A stretch of 28,384 bases of DNA, from NCBI GenBank assembly GCA_048173955.1, contig DBEYOB010000009.1, forward strand, positions 1 through 28,384, written 5' to 3'. The notes beneath the pieces were generated by a model. It was given only the letters and a program-made list of their open reading frames with translations. It did no database searches and was not told the origin of the DNA. This document shows, piece by piece, positions 1 through 7,445 of this stretch. Each line of letters starts with the position of its first letter. Position 1 is the stretch's first letter. The stretch comes from CAZUFB01 sp048173955 (GTDB lineage Bacteria; Actinomycetota; Coriobacteriia; Coriobacteriales; UMGS124). A program made the translations under genes and the position numbers.

Positions 1-274
1 CCTCGGCGGCGAGGCGCTCGGCCTCGGCGGCGCGCTCGGCCTCCTCGGCCGCCTTGCGCGCGGCCTCCTCCTCGGCGGCGCGCTCGGCCTCGATGGCGGC
101 GGCGCGCTGCTCGAGGATGGGGGCCAGGTTCTTGCGGATCATGCTCACGTAGGCGTCCTCGAGCGACGCGCTCGCGCTCGAGGCGGGGATCTTCATCTCG
201 GCAAGGTGCGCGAGCATCTCCTTGCTCGACATCCCGTACTCCTTGGCGAGCTCGTGAACGCGTATCTTCGCCAT
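1..274 (-). CDS. infB: Translation initiation factor IF-2, N-terminal fragment (runs off the left edge)
   Basis: IF-2 is the GTPase that places initiator tRNA on the 30S subunit. Only the first 91 codons are in the window. The protein begins MAKIRVHELAKEYGMSSKEM, the typical IF2_N helical module, and then passes into an Ala/Glu/Arg-rich stretch of charged repeats of the kind that links the N-terminal domain to the G domain. The G domain itself lies outside the window. The ATG at 274 is preceded by an AGGTGGT ribosome binding site at 281-287. It is the last gene seen of the rimP-nusA-ylxR-infB operon, 17 bases after ylxR. Identification is by sequence motif and by the classical gene order. Confidence 0.95.
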   Translation of the reverse strand, partial: MAKIRVHELAKEYGMSSKEMLAHLAEMKIPASSASASLEDAYVSMIRKNLAPILEQRAAAIEAERAAEEEAARKAAEEAERAAEAERLAAE

Positions 275-291
275 ATCTCTACCACCTGTCC

Positions 292-564
292 CTACTCCGC
301 GCCGCGCCCGAGGCGCAGCGGGTCGAATTCGTCCTCGAGGCGCGCGTACGCCTCATCGTCGATCTTGATGCGCAGCGCCCGGTCGAGGGCGTGCCGCTTG
401 CGGGCCGTCTCGAAGCACGCCCGGTCGGGGCACAGGTACGCCCCGCGGCCCGGCATGCGGCCCGCGGGGTCGCACCGCACGGTCTGCTCCGAAGTCCGCA
501 CAAATCGTACCAGCTCCGACCTCTGCGCGCTTCGGCCGCACGCCACGCACGTCCGTTCCTTCAT
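292..564 (-). CDS. ylxR: YlxR family RNA-binding protein (DUF448)
   Basis: A 90-residue basic protein of the YlxR family, which sits between nusA and infB in many bacteria and is thought to bind RNA. It starts MKERTCVACGRSAQRSELVR, with the CVxCG pair near the N-terminus, followed by the family's RFVR strand and a PGRGAYLC segment. The size is usual for the family. The chosen ATG at 564 aligns with the family N-terminus. An in-frame ATG 13 codons upstream would add a Gly/Arg-rich extension and cannot be excluded. The gap to nusA is 53 bases and to infB 17 bases, so it is surely co-transcribed with both. Confidence 0.9.
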   Translation of the reverse strand: MKERTCVACGRSAQRSELVRFVRTSEQTVRCDPAGRMPGRGAYLCPDRACFETARKRHALDRALRIKIDDEAYARLEDEFDPLRLGRGAE

Positions 565-617
565 CGAGGGAACACCCCGCCTTCCCATGCCGCCGGGCGG
601 CATGCGCGTCGAACGCC

Positions 618-1871
618 TTAGATCAGTGACTCGGCCTCGTCCTCCATGCGCGTCCCCTGGTGGACCGAGCAGAACCGCGAGCCGGGTCGCGCCTGGTTGC
701 GGCAGCGCGTGCCGTCGGCCGAGACGTAGTGGCAGCGGCCGTCCTCGTCGAGGGTGACCGTCTCGTCCACCATGCTGCCGAGCGTCCCCATGATGTTCGC
801 GGCGAGCGACTCGTTCTTGATGTCGATGTGCCAGCCGGTGAGGCGGGCCGCCAGGCGGGCGTTCTGACCCTCCTTGCCGATGGCGAGCGAGAGCTGGTCG
901 TCGGGTACGATGACCGTGGCGTACTGGTTCTCCGTGTCGGCGAGCACGCGGGTCACCTTGGCGGGCGACAGGGCGTTGGCGACGTAGCGGGCCGGGTCCT
1001 TGTCCCACAGCACGACGTCGATGCGCTCGCCGCGCAGCTCGGAGACGACCATGCGCACGCGCGAGCCCTTGGGGCCGACGCAGGCGCCGACCGGGTCGAG
1101 GTTGGAGTCGAGCGAGGAGACGGCGACCTTGGAGCGCATGCCGGGCTCGCGGGCGACGGCCTTGACCTCGACCACCCCGTCGTAGACCTCGGGGACCTCG
1201 AGCTCGAAGAGGCGCCTGATGAGGTCGGGGTGGGTGCGGGACACGATGATCGCGGGGCGGTTGTGCTCGCCGCGCGTCGCCGTGCCGTTCTGGACGGCCT
1301 TCGGGTCGCGCACGCCGATGATGACCGCACGGACGCGCTGGTTGTGCTGGTAGAACTCGCCGTTCGGACGCTCGTTCATCTCCTCGGGGTGGCGGCGGCG
1401 GTCGAAGTGGGGCAGCTCGGCCTCGACGCCCTCGCGGATCTTGAGGATCGTGAAGTCGGGCGTGGTCTGCAGCACCGTGCCGGTGATGAGCTCGCCGATG
1501 CGCTTGGAGAACTCCTCGTAGATCTGCTCGCGCGCCGCGTTGCGCACGATGGCGTTGATCTCCGCCTTGGCGTGCTGGGCCGCGATGCGGCTCGTGTCCT
1601 TGGGGGTCACGTCGATCTCTTCGAACTCGGTGTAGGTGCCGTAGCGGGGGTCCTCCTCGTCGAGGACCATGCTGTCGTCCTTGGGCTCGAGGCGGTAGAC
1701 GTACACCTTGCCGGTCTGGCGGTCGATGGTGACCTTGGCGCCCCACTTGAGGTCGAGGATGTCGGCGTAGCTCTTGGCAAGCGACTGCTCGAGGCGGTCG
1801 AGCAGGTAGAGCTCGTCGATGTGCTTCTCCTGGGCGAGGCCGATCAGGGCTTCCATCATTTCAGAGGCCAT
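618..1871 (-). CDS. nusA: Transcription termination/antitermination factor NusA with a C-terminal Cys-rich knuckle
   Basis: NusA binds RNA polymerase and nascent RNA and modulates pausing, termination and antitermination. The 417-residue protein shows the N-terminal polymerase-binding domain (start MASEMMEALIGLAQEKHIDE), an S1 domain around residues 140-200, and two KH domains, the first with VGPKGSRVR and the second with SLAIGKEGQNARLA. After the KH region there is an unusual tail with C380, C390, C401 and H404 (pattern C-x9-C-x10-C-x2-H), then an acidic end. Actinobacterial NusA usually stops soon after KH2. The start is the ATG at 1871: an AAAGGAAG site lies just upstream, whereas an in-frame GTG at 1895 would place that site inside the coding sequence. 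It follows rimP after 96 bases. Confidence 0.96.
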   Translation of the reverse strand: MASEMMEALIGLAQEKHIDELYLLDRLEQSLAKSYADILDLKWGAKVTIDRQTGKVYVYRLEPKDDSMVLDEEDPRYGTYTEFEEIDVTPKDTSRIAAQHAKAEINAIVRNAAREQIYEEFSKRIGELITGTVLQTTPDFTILKIREGVEAELPHFDRRRHPEEMNERPNGEFYQHNQRVRAVIIGVRDPKAVQNGTATRGEHNRPAIIVSRTHPDLIRRLFELEVPEVYDGVVEVKAVAREPGMRSKVAVSSLDSNLDPVGACVGPKGSRVRMVVSELRGERIDVVLWDKDPARYVANALSPAKVTRVLADTENQYATVIVPDDQLSLAIGKEGQNARLAARLTGWHIDIKNESLAANIMGTLGSMVDETVTLDEDGRCHYVSADGTRCRNQARPGSRFCSVHQGTRMEDEAESLI

Positions 1872-1967
1872 GTCTCGATACTTCCTTTCAGGCACGGGGC
1901 CAAACGATGCGAACGGGGCGTTCGGGGGGTTGAGCCGCGGGTGCGGCGCGTCGGTTCCTGCCGGGTG

Positions 1968-2564
1968 CTACAGCTCGTCGCCGGCGTCGGCTTCGGGCCC
2001 GCCGTCCGCGGCGGGGCGGCGGCCCTTCGACGCCTTCGCGGCCTTCTTGGCGGCCTTTTCGGCCTTCTCCGCCTTCTTTGCCTCGGCGAACAGCGCGTCG
2101 AAGTCGGGCTTGAGCTTGGCGGACTTCATGGCGGGCACGGCAAAGGCGACCGTCTGGCCGTCGACGGTCAGCGCGACCTCCTCGCCGTCCACGCCGGCGA
2201 CCTCCCCCGTCCAGCTGCGGCGGCCGTCGACGGGCGCCTCGAGGACGACCTCGACCCGCTCGCCGATGCGGGCGGCGAAGTCGCGGGCACGGCGCAGGGG
2301 CCGCTCGACGCCGGGCGAGGAGACCTCGAGCTCGTAGGATCCGGGGAAGGGGTCGAGCGCCTCGACGACCTCCGAGACCCACGGCGTGGCGGCCGCGACG
2401 CGCTCCATGTCGATCGGGCCGTCCTCGAGCACGTCGATGCGGACGCGCAGGGTCGGGTGGTCGGCCGGGCCGCCCACCTCGACGCTCACGATGTCGAGCC
2501 CCTGCTCGTCGGCGCCAGCCTCGAGCGCCTCGAGGATGGGCCCTTCGACCTTGTGGGCAGCCAT
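1968..2564 (-). CDS. rimP: Ribosome maturation factor RimP
   Basis: RimP assists maturation of the 30S subunit. The 198-residue protein begins MAAHKVEGPILEALEAGADE and contains the family's hallmark region around YELEVSSPGVERPLRRARDF, followed by a small SH3-like C-terminal domain (AVALTVDGQ-type strands near residues 130-150). It then carries a Lys/Ala-rich tail of about 40 residues (KKAEKAEKAAKKAAKASK), longer than in most RimP proteins and probably disordered and RNA-attracting. The ATG at 2564 is preceded by a strong GGGAGGTGGAG site. It is the first gene of the nusA-infB operon, and its leader contains an intrinsic terminator at 2621-2654. Confidence 0.94.
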   Translation of the reverse strand: MAAHKVEGPILEALEAGADEQGLDIVSVEVGGPADHPTLRVRIDVLEDGPIDMERVAAATPWVSEVVEALDPFPGSYELEVSSPGVERPLRRARDFAARIGERVEVVLEAPVDGRRSWTGEVAGVDGEEVALTVDGQTVAFAVPAMKSAKLKPDFDALFAEAKKAEKAEKAAKKAAKASKGRRPAADGGPEADAGDEL

Positions 2565-2620
2565 GCCGCTCCACCTCCCTTTCCCGACGCCCGGCGCACG
2601 CGCGGCGCGGGCCAATCGGC

Positions 2621-2654
2621 ATAAAAAGAGGAAGCGGGCGATGCCCACTTCCTC
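2621..2654 (-). terminator. Intrinsic terminator in the rimP leader
   Basis: Read on the minus strand, the arms GAGGAAGTGGGC (2654-2643) and GCCCGCTTCCTC (2639-2628) pair over 12 positions, with one U-G pair and a 3-base loop, followed directly by TTTTTAT. This is a textbook rho-independent terminator. It ends 57 bases before the rimP ATG and points toward rimP. It must therefore either end a separate short RNA or act as an attenuator of the rimP-nusA-ylxR-infB operon. Confidence 0.8.
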
Positions 2655-2782
2655 GGCGATACAACAACAGGTTAAATCCATCCAATATGATAGCCGCGCT
2701 GCGGCGAAACGCAAGCGTCGCCACGAAAAGCCGACAAGGGGGCCCGTTTCCGAATCGGCAGACCTCGATTCCAACCGAGGTT

Positions 2783-2829
2783 CCGACGCGATTCGGACCC
2801 AGCGTAGCAAATCCGCCGGGTATGTGCGG
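2783..2829 (+). repeat. Dispersed repeat copy A (type 1)
   Basis: The 47-base unit reads CCGACGCGATTCGG, seven spacer bases, then a core at 2802-2824 that begins GCGTAGCAAATCCGCC and ends GGGTATG. The core is identical to copy C at 24284-24306. The lead can form a small CCGA/TCGG hairpin. It lies in the rimP leader region, in antisense to that leader, and faces copy B 120 bases away. Confidence 0.75.
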
Positions 2830-2869
2830 CATCGATGAACGGCCATGTGCGGTTTGTCATCCAAATTGA

Positions 2870-2897
2870 ACATTAATTTACGTATTTTGTAAGTCAA
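2870..2897 (-). promoter_or_regulatory. Putative promoter for the rimP operon leader
   Basis: On the minus strand a good -35 box TTGACT (2897-2892) is followed after 16 bases by TAATGT (2875-2870), a weak -10. The site sits in the AT-rich core of the otherwise GC-rich gap. It is the best promoter candidate for rimP, but the -10 match is poor and no start site has been mapped. Confidence 0.4.
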
Positions 2898-2940
2898 CTT
2901 TCCAAACAACGCACCTACAGCAATCATCCGACCCGAGCGA

Positions 2941-2987
2941 GGGCGCATACCCGTTCAATCTGCTACGCAACGCCCGAATCCCGTCGG
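2941..2987 (-). repeat. Dispersed repeat copy B (type 2)
   Basis: On the minus strand the unit reads CCGACGGGATTCGG, seven bases, then GCGTAGCAGATTGAACGGG and TATGCGC. It has the same lead length (21 bases before GTAGC) as the other three copies. It differs from type 1 in the middle of the core (AGATTGAAC instead of AAATCCGCC). It lies in the sense strand just after leuS and faces copy A. Confidence 0.75.
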
Positions 2988-3005
2988 AACGGGCCGATAG
3001 GACTC

Positions 3006-3044
3006 GGGGCGGACCCGCCGGTTCCGCCGAACCCGGCCCGCCCC
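3006..3044 (-). terminator. GC-rich hairpin after leuS
   Basis: The outer arms GGGGCGG and CCGCCCC enclose a second stem (CCGGGTTC/GAACCGG with one bulged G). The hairpin starts 14 bases after the leuS stop on the minus strand. No U-run follows, so it is either a weak terminator or a 3'-end stabilising stem. Confidence 0.4.
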
Positions 3045-3057
3045 CGACGCCCTTCCC

Positions 3058-5655
3058 CTACTTCGCCACCACGTTCACGAGACGGCCCGGGATGGCGACG
3101 ACCTTGACGATCTGCTTGCCCTCGACCCACTTTGCGACCGCCGCCAGGCCCGCCTGCTCCAGGTCGGGCTTCGAGATCTCGCGGGGAACCTCGATGTGCT
3201 GGCGCACCTTGCCGCAGACCTGCACGGCGATCTCGACCACGTCGGCCTTGGCCTGCTCGGGGTCGAACGCGGGCCACGGCGCGTTGTAGACCGAGCCCTT
3301 CTCGCCGAGCTGCTCGTGCCACAGCTCCTCGGCCCAGTGCGGGCAGATGGGGGCGAGGCAGCGGACGATGCCGCTCGCCGCGGCGCGGCACAGGGCGGCG
3401 TCGCGCGGCGCGCCCTCGGTCGCCTTGAGGTAGTCCGCGGCGGCGTTCACCATCTCCATGACGGCCGAGATGGCGGTGTTGAACTGGGTCCGGTCGAAGT
3501 CCTCGGTGCACTTGAGGCCCGTGCGGTGCAGCTCGCGGTTGAGCGTGCGCTCCGCGTCGGTCGCGAGCGCGGCGGGGTCCACCGCGCCGGGCGCGCCGTC
3601 GCCCGCGGCCTGGGCGAGCAGGCACACCGTGCGCCAGGCGCGCTTGAGGAAGCGGTTGCAGCCCGCCACGGCGTCGGGGTCCCAGTCGAAGTCCTTCTCG
3701 GGCGGCGCGATGAACAGGATCGAGAGGCGCATCGTGTCGGCGCCGTAGGGCTCGATGACCGAGCTCGGCGGCACCACGTTGCCCTTGGACTTGCTCATCG
3801 TCTCGCCGTTGGCGTCCTTGACCATGCCCTGGCAGAGCAGGTTGGTGAACGGCTCGTCGAAGTCGAGCATGCCCATGTCGCGGCAGACCTTCGTCCAGAA
3901 GCGCGAGTAGAGCAGGTGCAGGATCGCGTGCTCGATGCCGCCGATGTAGTTGTCAACCGGCATCCAGCGGTCCGCGCGCCCGCGGTCGAAGGGGAGCCCG
4001 TCGTTGTGCGGGTCGCAGTAGCGCAGGTAGTACCAGCTCGAGCAGGTGAACGTGTCCATCGTGTCGGTCTCGCGGCGGGCGGGCGCGCCGCACACCGGGC
4101 AGGTCGTCTCGTAGAACTCGGGGCACGCGGCCAGGGTCTGGCCGGCGGCGAGGTCGAGGTTCTCGGGCAGCCTCACCGGGAGCTGGTCCGCGGGCACGGG
4201 CACGATGCCGCAGTGCTCGCAGTGGACCATGGGGATGGGGTTGCCCCAGTAGCGCTGGCGCGAGATGAGCCAGTCGCGCAGGCGGAACTGCACGCTGCGG
4301 CGACCGGTGCCGGCCGCCTCGAGGTCGGCGACGATGGCCGCCTCGCCGGCGGAGTGCTTGCCGCCCACCATGCCGGTGTACTTGCCCGACTGCACGAGGG
4401 TGCCCTCGGCCGTCATGGCGCACTCCCAGTCGACCGAGGTCACCGCACGGCCCCGCTCGTCTTTGAGGCGCGGGTAGAGCGGGTCGCCGTCGGAGAGGAT
4501 GATCGGCACGATCGGCAGGCCGTACTTGCGCGCGAACTCGAAGTCGCGCTGGTCGCCGCAGGGAACGGCCATGACCGCGCCGGTGCCGTAGTCGCTGATC
4601 ACGTAGTCGGCGACCCACACGGGGACCTTCTCGCCGTTGATGGGGTTCACCACGTAGCGGCCCGTGAAGGCGCCGTGCTTCTCGAGGTTGCCCTGGGCGC
4701 GCTCCACCGCGGTGATCTTCTTCGCGCCCTCCACGACCTCGCGGACGGCCTCCTCGTACTCGGTGCCCGCGACGAGGTCCATGAGGCCCTCGTACTCGGG
4801 GGCGAGCAGGAAGAACGAGCAGCCGAACAGCGTGTCGGCGCGCGTCGTGAACACGGTGACGGTGTGCTCGGGCGTCGGCTCACCCGCCGCGTCGCACAGC
4901 GTGAAGTCGACCTCGGCGCCCTCGGAGCGCCCGATCCAGTTAGCCTGCATCTGCCTGACGCGCTCGGGCCAGCCCTCGAGCTGGTCGAGGTCGTCGAGCA
5001 GCTCCTGGGCGTAGTCGGTGATCTTGAGGTACCACTGCTCGAGGTCGCGCTTCTCGGGGACGCTGCCGCAGCGCCAGCACACCCCGTCGGTCACCTGCTC
5101 GTTGGCGAGCACGGTGTTGCACTTGGGGCACCAGTTCACCGGGTTCTTCTTGCGGTAGGCCAGGCCCTTCTCCCACATCTTCTCGAACATCCACTGGCCC
5201 CAGCGGTAGTACTCGGGGTCGCAGGTGCGCACGAGGCGGTCGTAGTCGTAGGAGAAGCCCATGCGCCTCATCGTGGCAAGGGCGTTGTCCATGTTGGCGT
5301 AGGTCCACTCGGCCGCCTGGGTGTTGTGCTTGATGGCCGCGTTCTCGGCGGGGAGGCCGAAGGCGTCGAAGCCCATGGGGTGCAGCACGTCGAAGCCGCG
5401 CATGCGCGCCTGGCGCGCCATGGCGTCGCCGATGGTGTAGTTGCGGGCATGGCCCATGTGCAGGTCGCCCGAAGGGTACGGGAACATCTCGAGGACGTAC
5501 TTCTTGGGCTTGGCGGGGTCCTCGTCAGTCTTGAAGACGCCCTCCTCGTCCCAGATCTTCTGCCACTTGGTCTCGATGGCCTGCGCGTCGTAGGCGGGGA
5601 TGCCGCCGTTCGCCGCGGGTGCGGCCTCGGGGGTTCGGTTGCAATCGGAGCACAT
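3058..5655 (-). CDS. leuS: Leucine-tRNA ligase
   Basis: LeuS charges tRNA-Leu with leucine in the cytoplasm. The 865-residue length is normal for the bacterial form. Visible in order are the class I HIGH box as HMGH (in YPSGDLHMGHARNYTIGDA), a zinc-ribbon CPKC...CWRC in the catalytic core, the CP1 editing domain with TTRADTLFG and MAVPCGDQRDFEF, and the catalytic loop as ETMSKSKGNV near residue 618. The editing motif has CGD where E. coli has GHD, and the KMSKS box starts with Thr, so the first Lys is replaced. The ATG at 5655 is preceded by GAAGGGA about 14 bases upstream, a long spacing. It follows guaB after 104 bases and probably shares its transcript. Confidence 0.97.
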   Translation of the reverse strand: MCSDCNRTPEAAPAANGGIPAYDAQAIETKWQKIWDEEGVFKTDEDPAKPKKYVLEMFPYPSGDLHMGHARNYTIGDAMARQARMRGFDVLHPMGFDAFGLPAENAAIKHNTQAAEWTYANMDNALATMRRMGFSYDYDRLVRTCDPEYYRWGQWMFEKMWEKGLAYRKKNPVNWCPKCNTVLANEQVTDGVCWRCGSVPEKRDLEQWYLKITDYAQELLDDLDQLEGWPERVRQMQANWIGRSEGAEVDFTLCDAAGEPTPEHTVTVFTTRADTLFGCSFFLLAPEYEGLMDLVAGTEYEEAVREVVEGAKKITAVERAQGNLEKHGAFTGRYVVNPINGEKVPVWVADYVISDYGTGAVMAVPCGDQRDFEFARKYGLPIVPIILSDGDPLYPRLKDERGRAVTSVDWECAMTAEGTLVQSGKYTGMVGGKHSAGEAAIVADLEAAGTGRRSVQFRLRDWLISRQRYWGNPIPMVHCEHCGIVPVPADQLPVRLPENLDLAAGQTLAACPEFYETTCPVCGAPARRETDTMDTFTCSSWYYLRYCDPHNDGLPFDRGRADRWMPVDNYIGGIEHAILHLLYSRFWTKVCRDMGMLDFDEPFTNLLCQGMVKDANGETMSKSKGNVVPPSSVIEPYGADTMRLSILFIAPPEKDFDWDPDAVAGCNRFLKRAWRTVCLLAQAAGDGAPGAVDPAALATDAERTLNRELHRTGLKCTEDFDRTQFNTAISAVMEMVNAAADYLKATEGAPRDAALCRAAASGIVRCLAPICPHWAEELWHEQLGEKGSVYNAPWPAFDPEQAKADVVEIAVQVCGKVRQHIEVPREISKPDLEQAGLAAVAKWVEGKQIVKVVAIPGRLVNVVAK

Positions 5656-5684
5656 GGGTCGTTCGTTTCCCTTCGGATATGCCG

Positions 5685-5715
5685 GGGCGCGATGGGATCG
5701 GATCCCACCGCGCCC
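5685..5715 (-). other. Strong hairpin between guaB and leuS
   Basis: The arms GGGCGCG-A-TGGGATC (5685-5699) and GATCCCA-C-CGCGCCC (5701-5715) form two 7-base stem segments separated by a single A/C mismatch. No U-run follows on the minus strand, so it is not a standard terminator. It may set differential stability or partial termination between guaB and leuS. Confidence 0.5.
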
Positions 5716-5759
5716 GATTGACGTTCGGCTGTCGCTGCGCGGGCCGCCCAGACGCGCGC

Positions 5760-7295
5760 CTAGGCGCGGAACGCGTCGTTGTCGGCGCCCGTGACGGTCT
5801 GGTTGGGGTTCTTGAGCAGGACGTCGTGGGCGCCGCCCTCGACGAGCGAGGTCGCCGAGATCAGCGTGATCTTGGCCTTCTGCTGCAGCTCGGGGATCGT
5901 GAGCGCGCCGCAGTTCGTCATCGTCGACTTGACCTTCGCGAGCGTGGTGGCGACGCCGTCCTTGAGCGGGCCGGCGTAGGGGACGTAGGAGTCGACGCCC
6001 TCGACGAAGCTCATGCTCGTCTTCTTGCCGCCCAGGTCGTAGCGCTGCCAGTTGCGGGCACGCGCGGAGCCCTCGCCCCAGTACTCCTTCATGTAGGAGC
6101 CGTTGACGATCACGCGGCGGCTCGGGGACTCGTCGAAGCGGGCGAAGTAGCGGCCCAGCATGACGAAGTCCGCGCCCATGGCGAGGGCCAGGGTGATGTG
6201 GTAGTCGTGCACGATGCCGCCGTCGGAGCAGACGGGGACGTAGATGCCCGTCTCGGCGAAGTAGCGGTCGCGCTCGGCGCACACGTCGATGAGCGCGGAG
6301 GCCTGGCCGCGGCCGATGCCCTTCTGCTCGCGGGTGATGCAGATCGAGCCGCCGCCGACGCCGACCTTGACGAAGTCGGCGCCCGCCTCGGCGAGGAAGC
6401 GGAAGCCCTCGCCGTCGACCACGTTGCCGGCGCCCACGATGACGTCGTCGCCGTAGTTGGCGCGGATCCAGTCGAGGGTGCGCTTCTGCCACTCGGAGTA
6501 GCCCTCGGAGGAGTCGATGCAAAGCGCGTCGGCGCCCGCCTCGAGCAGCACCGGGACGCGCTCGGCGTAGTCGCGCGAGTTGATGCCGGCGCCCACGATG
6601 AAGCTCTTGTGCTGGTCGAGCAGCTCGTTGGGGTTGGTCTTGTGCGAGTCGTAGTCCTTGCGGAACACGATGCTCTTGAGGCGCCCCTCGGCGTCGACGA
6701 CCGGGAGGGCGTTGAGCTTGTTGTCCCAGATGATGTCGTTGGCCTCGGAGAGCGTGACGCCGTCGGGGGCGGTGATGAGCCGCTCGGCGGTGGTCATGAA
6801 CTCGGCGACCTTCGTCTGCGGGTCCATGCGCGAGACGCGGTAGTCGCGGCTCGTCACGATGCCCACGAGCTTGGTGGCCGTGGTGCCGTCGACGGTGACG
6901 GGCATCGTGGAGTGGCCGGTCTTCTCCTTGAGCTCGAGCACGTCGGCGATGGTCATCTCGGGCGAGAGGTTCGAGTCGCTCTTCACGAAGCCGGCCTTGT
7001 AGGTCTTGACCTCGCGGATCATCGCGGCCTCGTCCTCGGGGGTCTGGTTGCCGCAGATGAACGACATGCCGCCCTCGGTCGCGAGCGCGATGGCGAGGCG
7101 GGGGCCGGAGACGGCCTGCATGATAGCGGACACCATCGGGATGTTGAGCGACAGGCGCGGGGACTCGCCGCGGCGGAACTTCGACAGCGGCGTGCGAAGG
7201 CTCACCTTCTCGGGGATGCACTCGGAGGAGGTGTAGCCCGGCACGAGCAGGTACTCGCTGAAGGTGTGGGCAGCTTCGGGATAGTAATAGGCCAT
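5760..7295 (-). CDS. guaB: IMP dehydrogenase
   Basis: IMP dehydrogenase oxidises IMP to XMP with NAD, the first committed step of GMP synthesis. The 511-residue protein has the (beta/alpha)8 barrel split by a pair of CBS domains (about residues 105-225). The catalytic loop GGGSICITRE contains the nucleophile Cys319, and the flap carries the conserved Tyr/Arg region (NGSYMKEYWGEGSARARNW). The loop reads GGGSIC rather than the common GPGSIC, and the sequence after it (REQKGIGRGQ) departs from the common TRxxxGxGxPQ. This matches the variant IMPDH branch with the N-terminal TFSEYLLVPGYTSSECIPEK segment. The ATG at 7295 has AGAAAGGA six bases upstream, and a TTG two codons earlier is less likely. 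GMP reductase is the main alternative, but the CBS pair and length favour IMPDH. Confidence 0.92.
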   Translation of the reverse strand: MAYYYPEAAHTFSEYLLVPGYTSSECIPEKVSLRTPLSKFRRGESPRLSLNIPMVSAIMQAVSGPRLAIALATEGGMSFICGNQTPEDEAAMIREVKTYKAGFVKSDSNLSPEMTIADVLELKEKTGHSTMPVTVDGTTATKLVGIVTSRDYRVSRMDPQTKVAEFMTTAERLITAPDGVTLSEANDIIWDNKLNALPVVDAEGRLKSIVFRKDYDSHKTNPNELLDQHKSFIVGAGINSRDYAERVPVLLEAGADALCIDSSEGYSEWQKRTLDWIRANYGDDVIVGAGNVVDGEGFRFLAEAGADFVKVGVGGGSICITREQKGIGRGQASALIDVCAERDRYFAETGIYVPVCSDGGIVHDYHITLALAMGADFVMLGRYFARFDESPSRRVIVNGSYMKEYWGEGSARARNWQRYDLGGKKTSMSFVEGVDSYVPYAGPLKDGVATTLAKVKSTMTNCGALTIPELQQKAKITLISATSLVEGGAHDVLLKNPNQTVTGADNDAFRA

Positions 7296-7368
7296 TCCCA
7301 ATCCTTTCTCATGTTCCGTCGCATCTCAACAGTATTCGGTCCATGGTACTGCATAAACGCCGGTCCCG

Positions 7369-7432
7369 GCGGTGCGAGCGGCACCGCTTACCTCATCTCC
7401 ACGTTGCCGACCGCCGTCGCGGGCGCGCCCGC
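7369..7432 (-). other. Two inverted repeats in the degV-guaB gap
   Basis: The 150-base gap 7296-7445 holds a perfect 7-base hairpin, GCGGTGC (7369-7375) and GCACCGC (7381-7387), and a 14-base GC palindrome at 7419-7432. Neither is followed by a U-run. They may terminate degV transcription weakly or lie in the guaB leader. No convincing guaB promoter boxes were found. Confidence 0.35.
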
Positions 7433-7445
7433 CGCGCCCCGGCCC

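Larger units (their letters stand above)
2621..2863 (-). ncRNA. Candidate structured leader RNA or small RNA upstream of rimP
   Basis: The 493-base gap 2565-3057 holds no convincing protein gene. From the putative promoter at 2870-2897 a minus-strand transcript would run about 240 bases to the terminator at 2621. Two further stems are visible. One is a nested stem with outer arms 2750-2757/2789-2796 (CCGAATCG/CGATTCGG) and inner arms 2762-2767/2776-2781 (ACCTCG/CGAGGT). The other is a hairpin at 2703-2722. The nested stem overlaps repeat copy A in antisense. No known riboswitch or tRNA was recognised. That it is a leader or sRNA is inferred from promoter-like, structured and terminator elements in series. 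Confidence 0.35.

Noticed and set aside
1872..1895. GTG start of nusA at 1895
   Set aside because: The AAAGGAAG ribosome binding site would then be inside the gene, and the normal NusA N-terminus begins at 1871.
2750..2820. A tRNA gene in the rimP leader, as with metY in E. coli
   Set aside because: The nested stems do not make a cloverleaf: there is no TTCGANNC-type T arm with an acceptor stem of seven pairs, and no CCA end.
2783..2987. Mobile element (MITE) bounded by the repeat copies
   Set aside because: The ends are inverted, but the interiors of the two composites do not match and no target-site duplication was seen, so a transposed unit is not supported.
5656..5759. A T-box in front of leuS
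   Set aside because: Only 104 bases are available, and there is no UGGN bulge motif, leucine specifier or terminator with a U-run.
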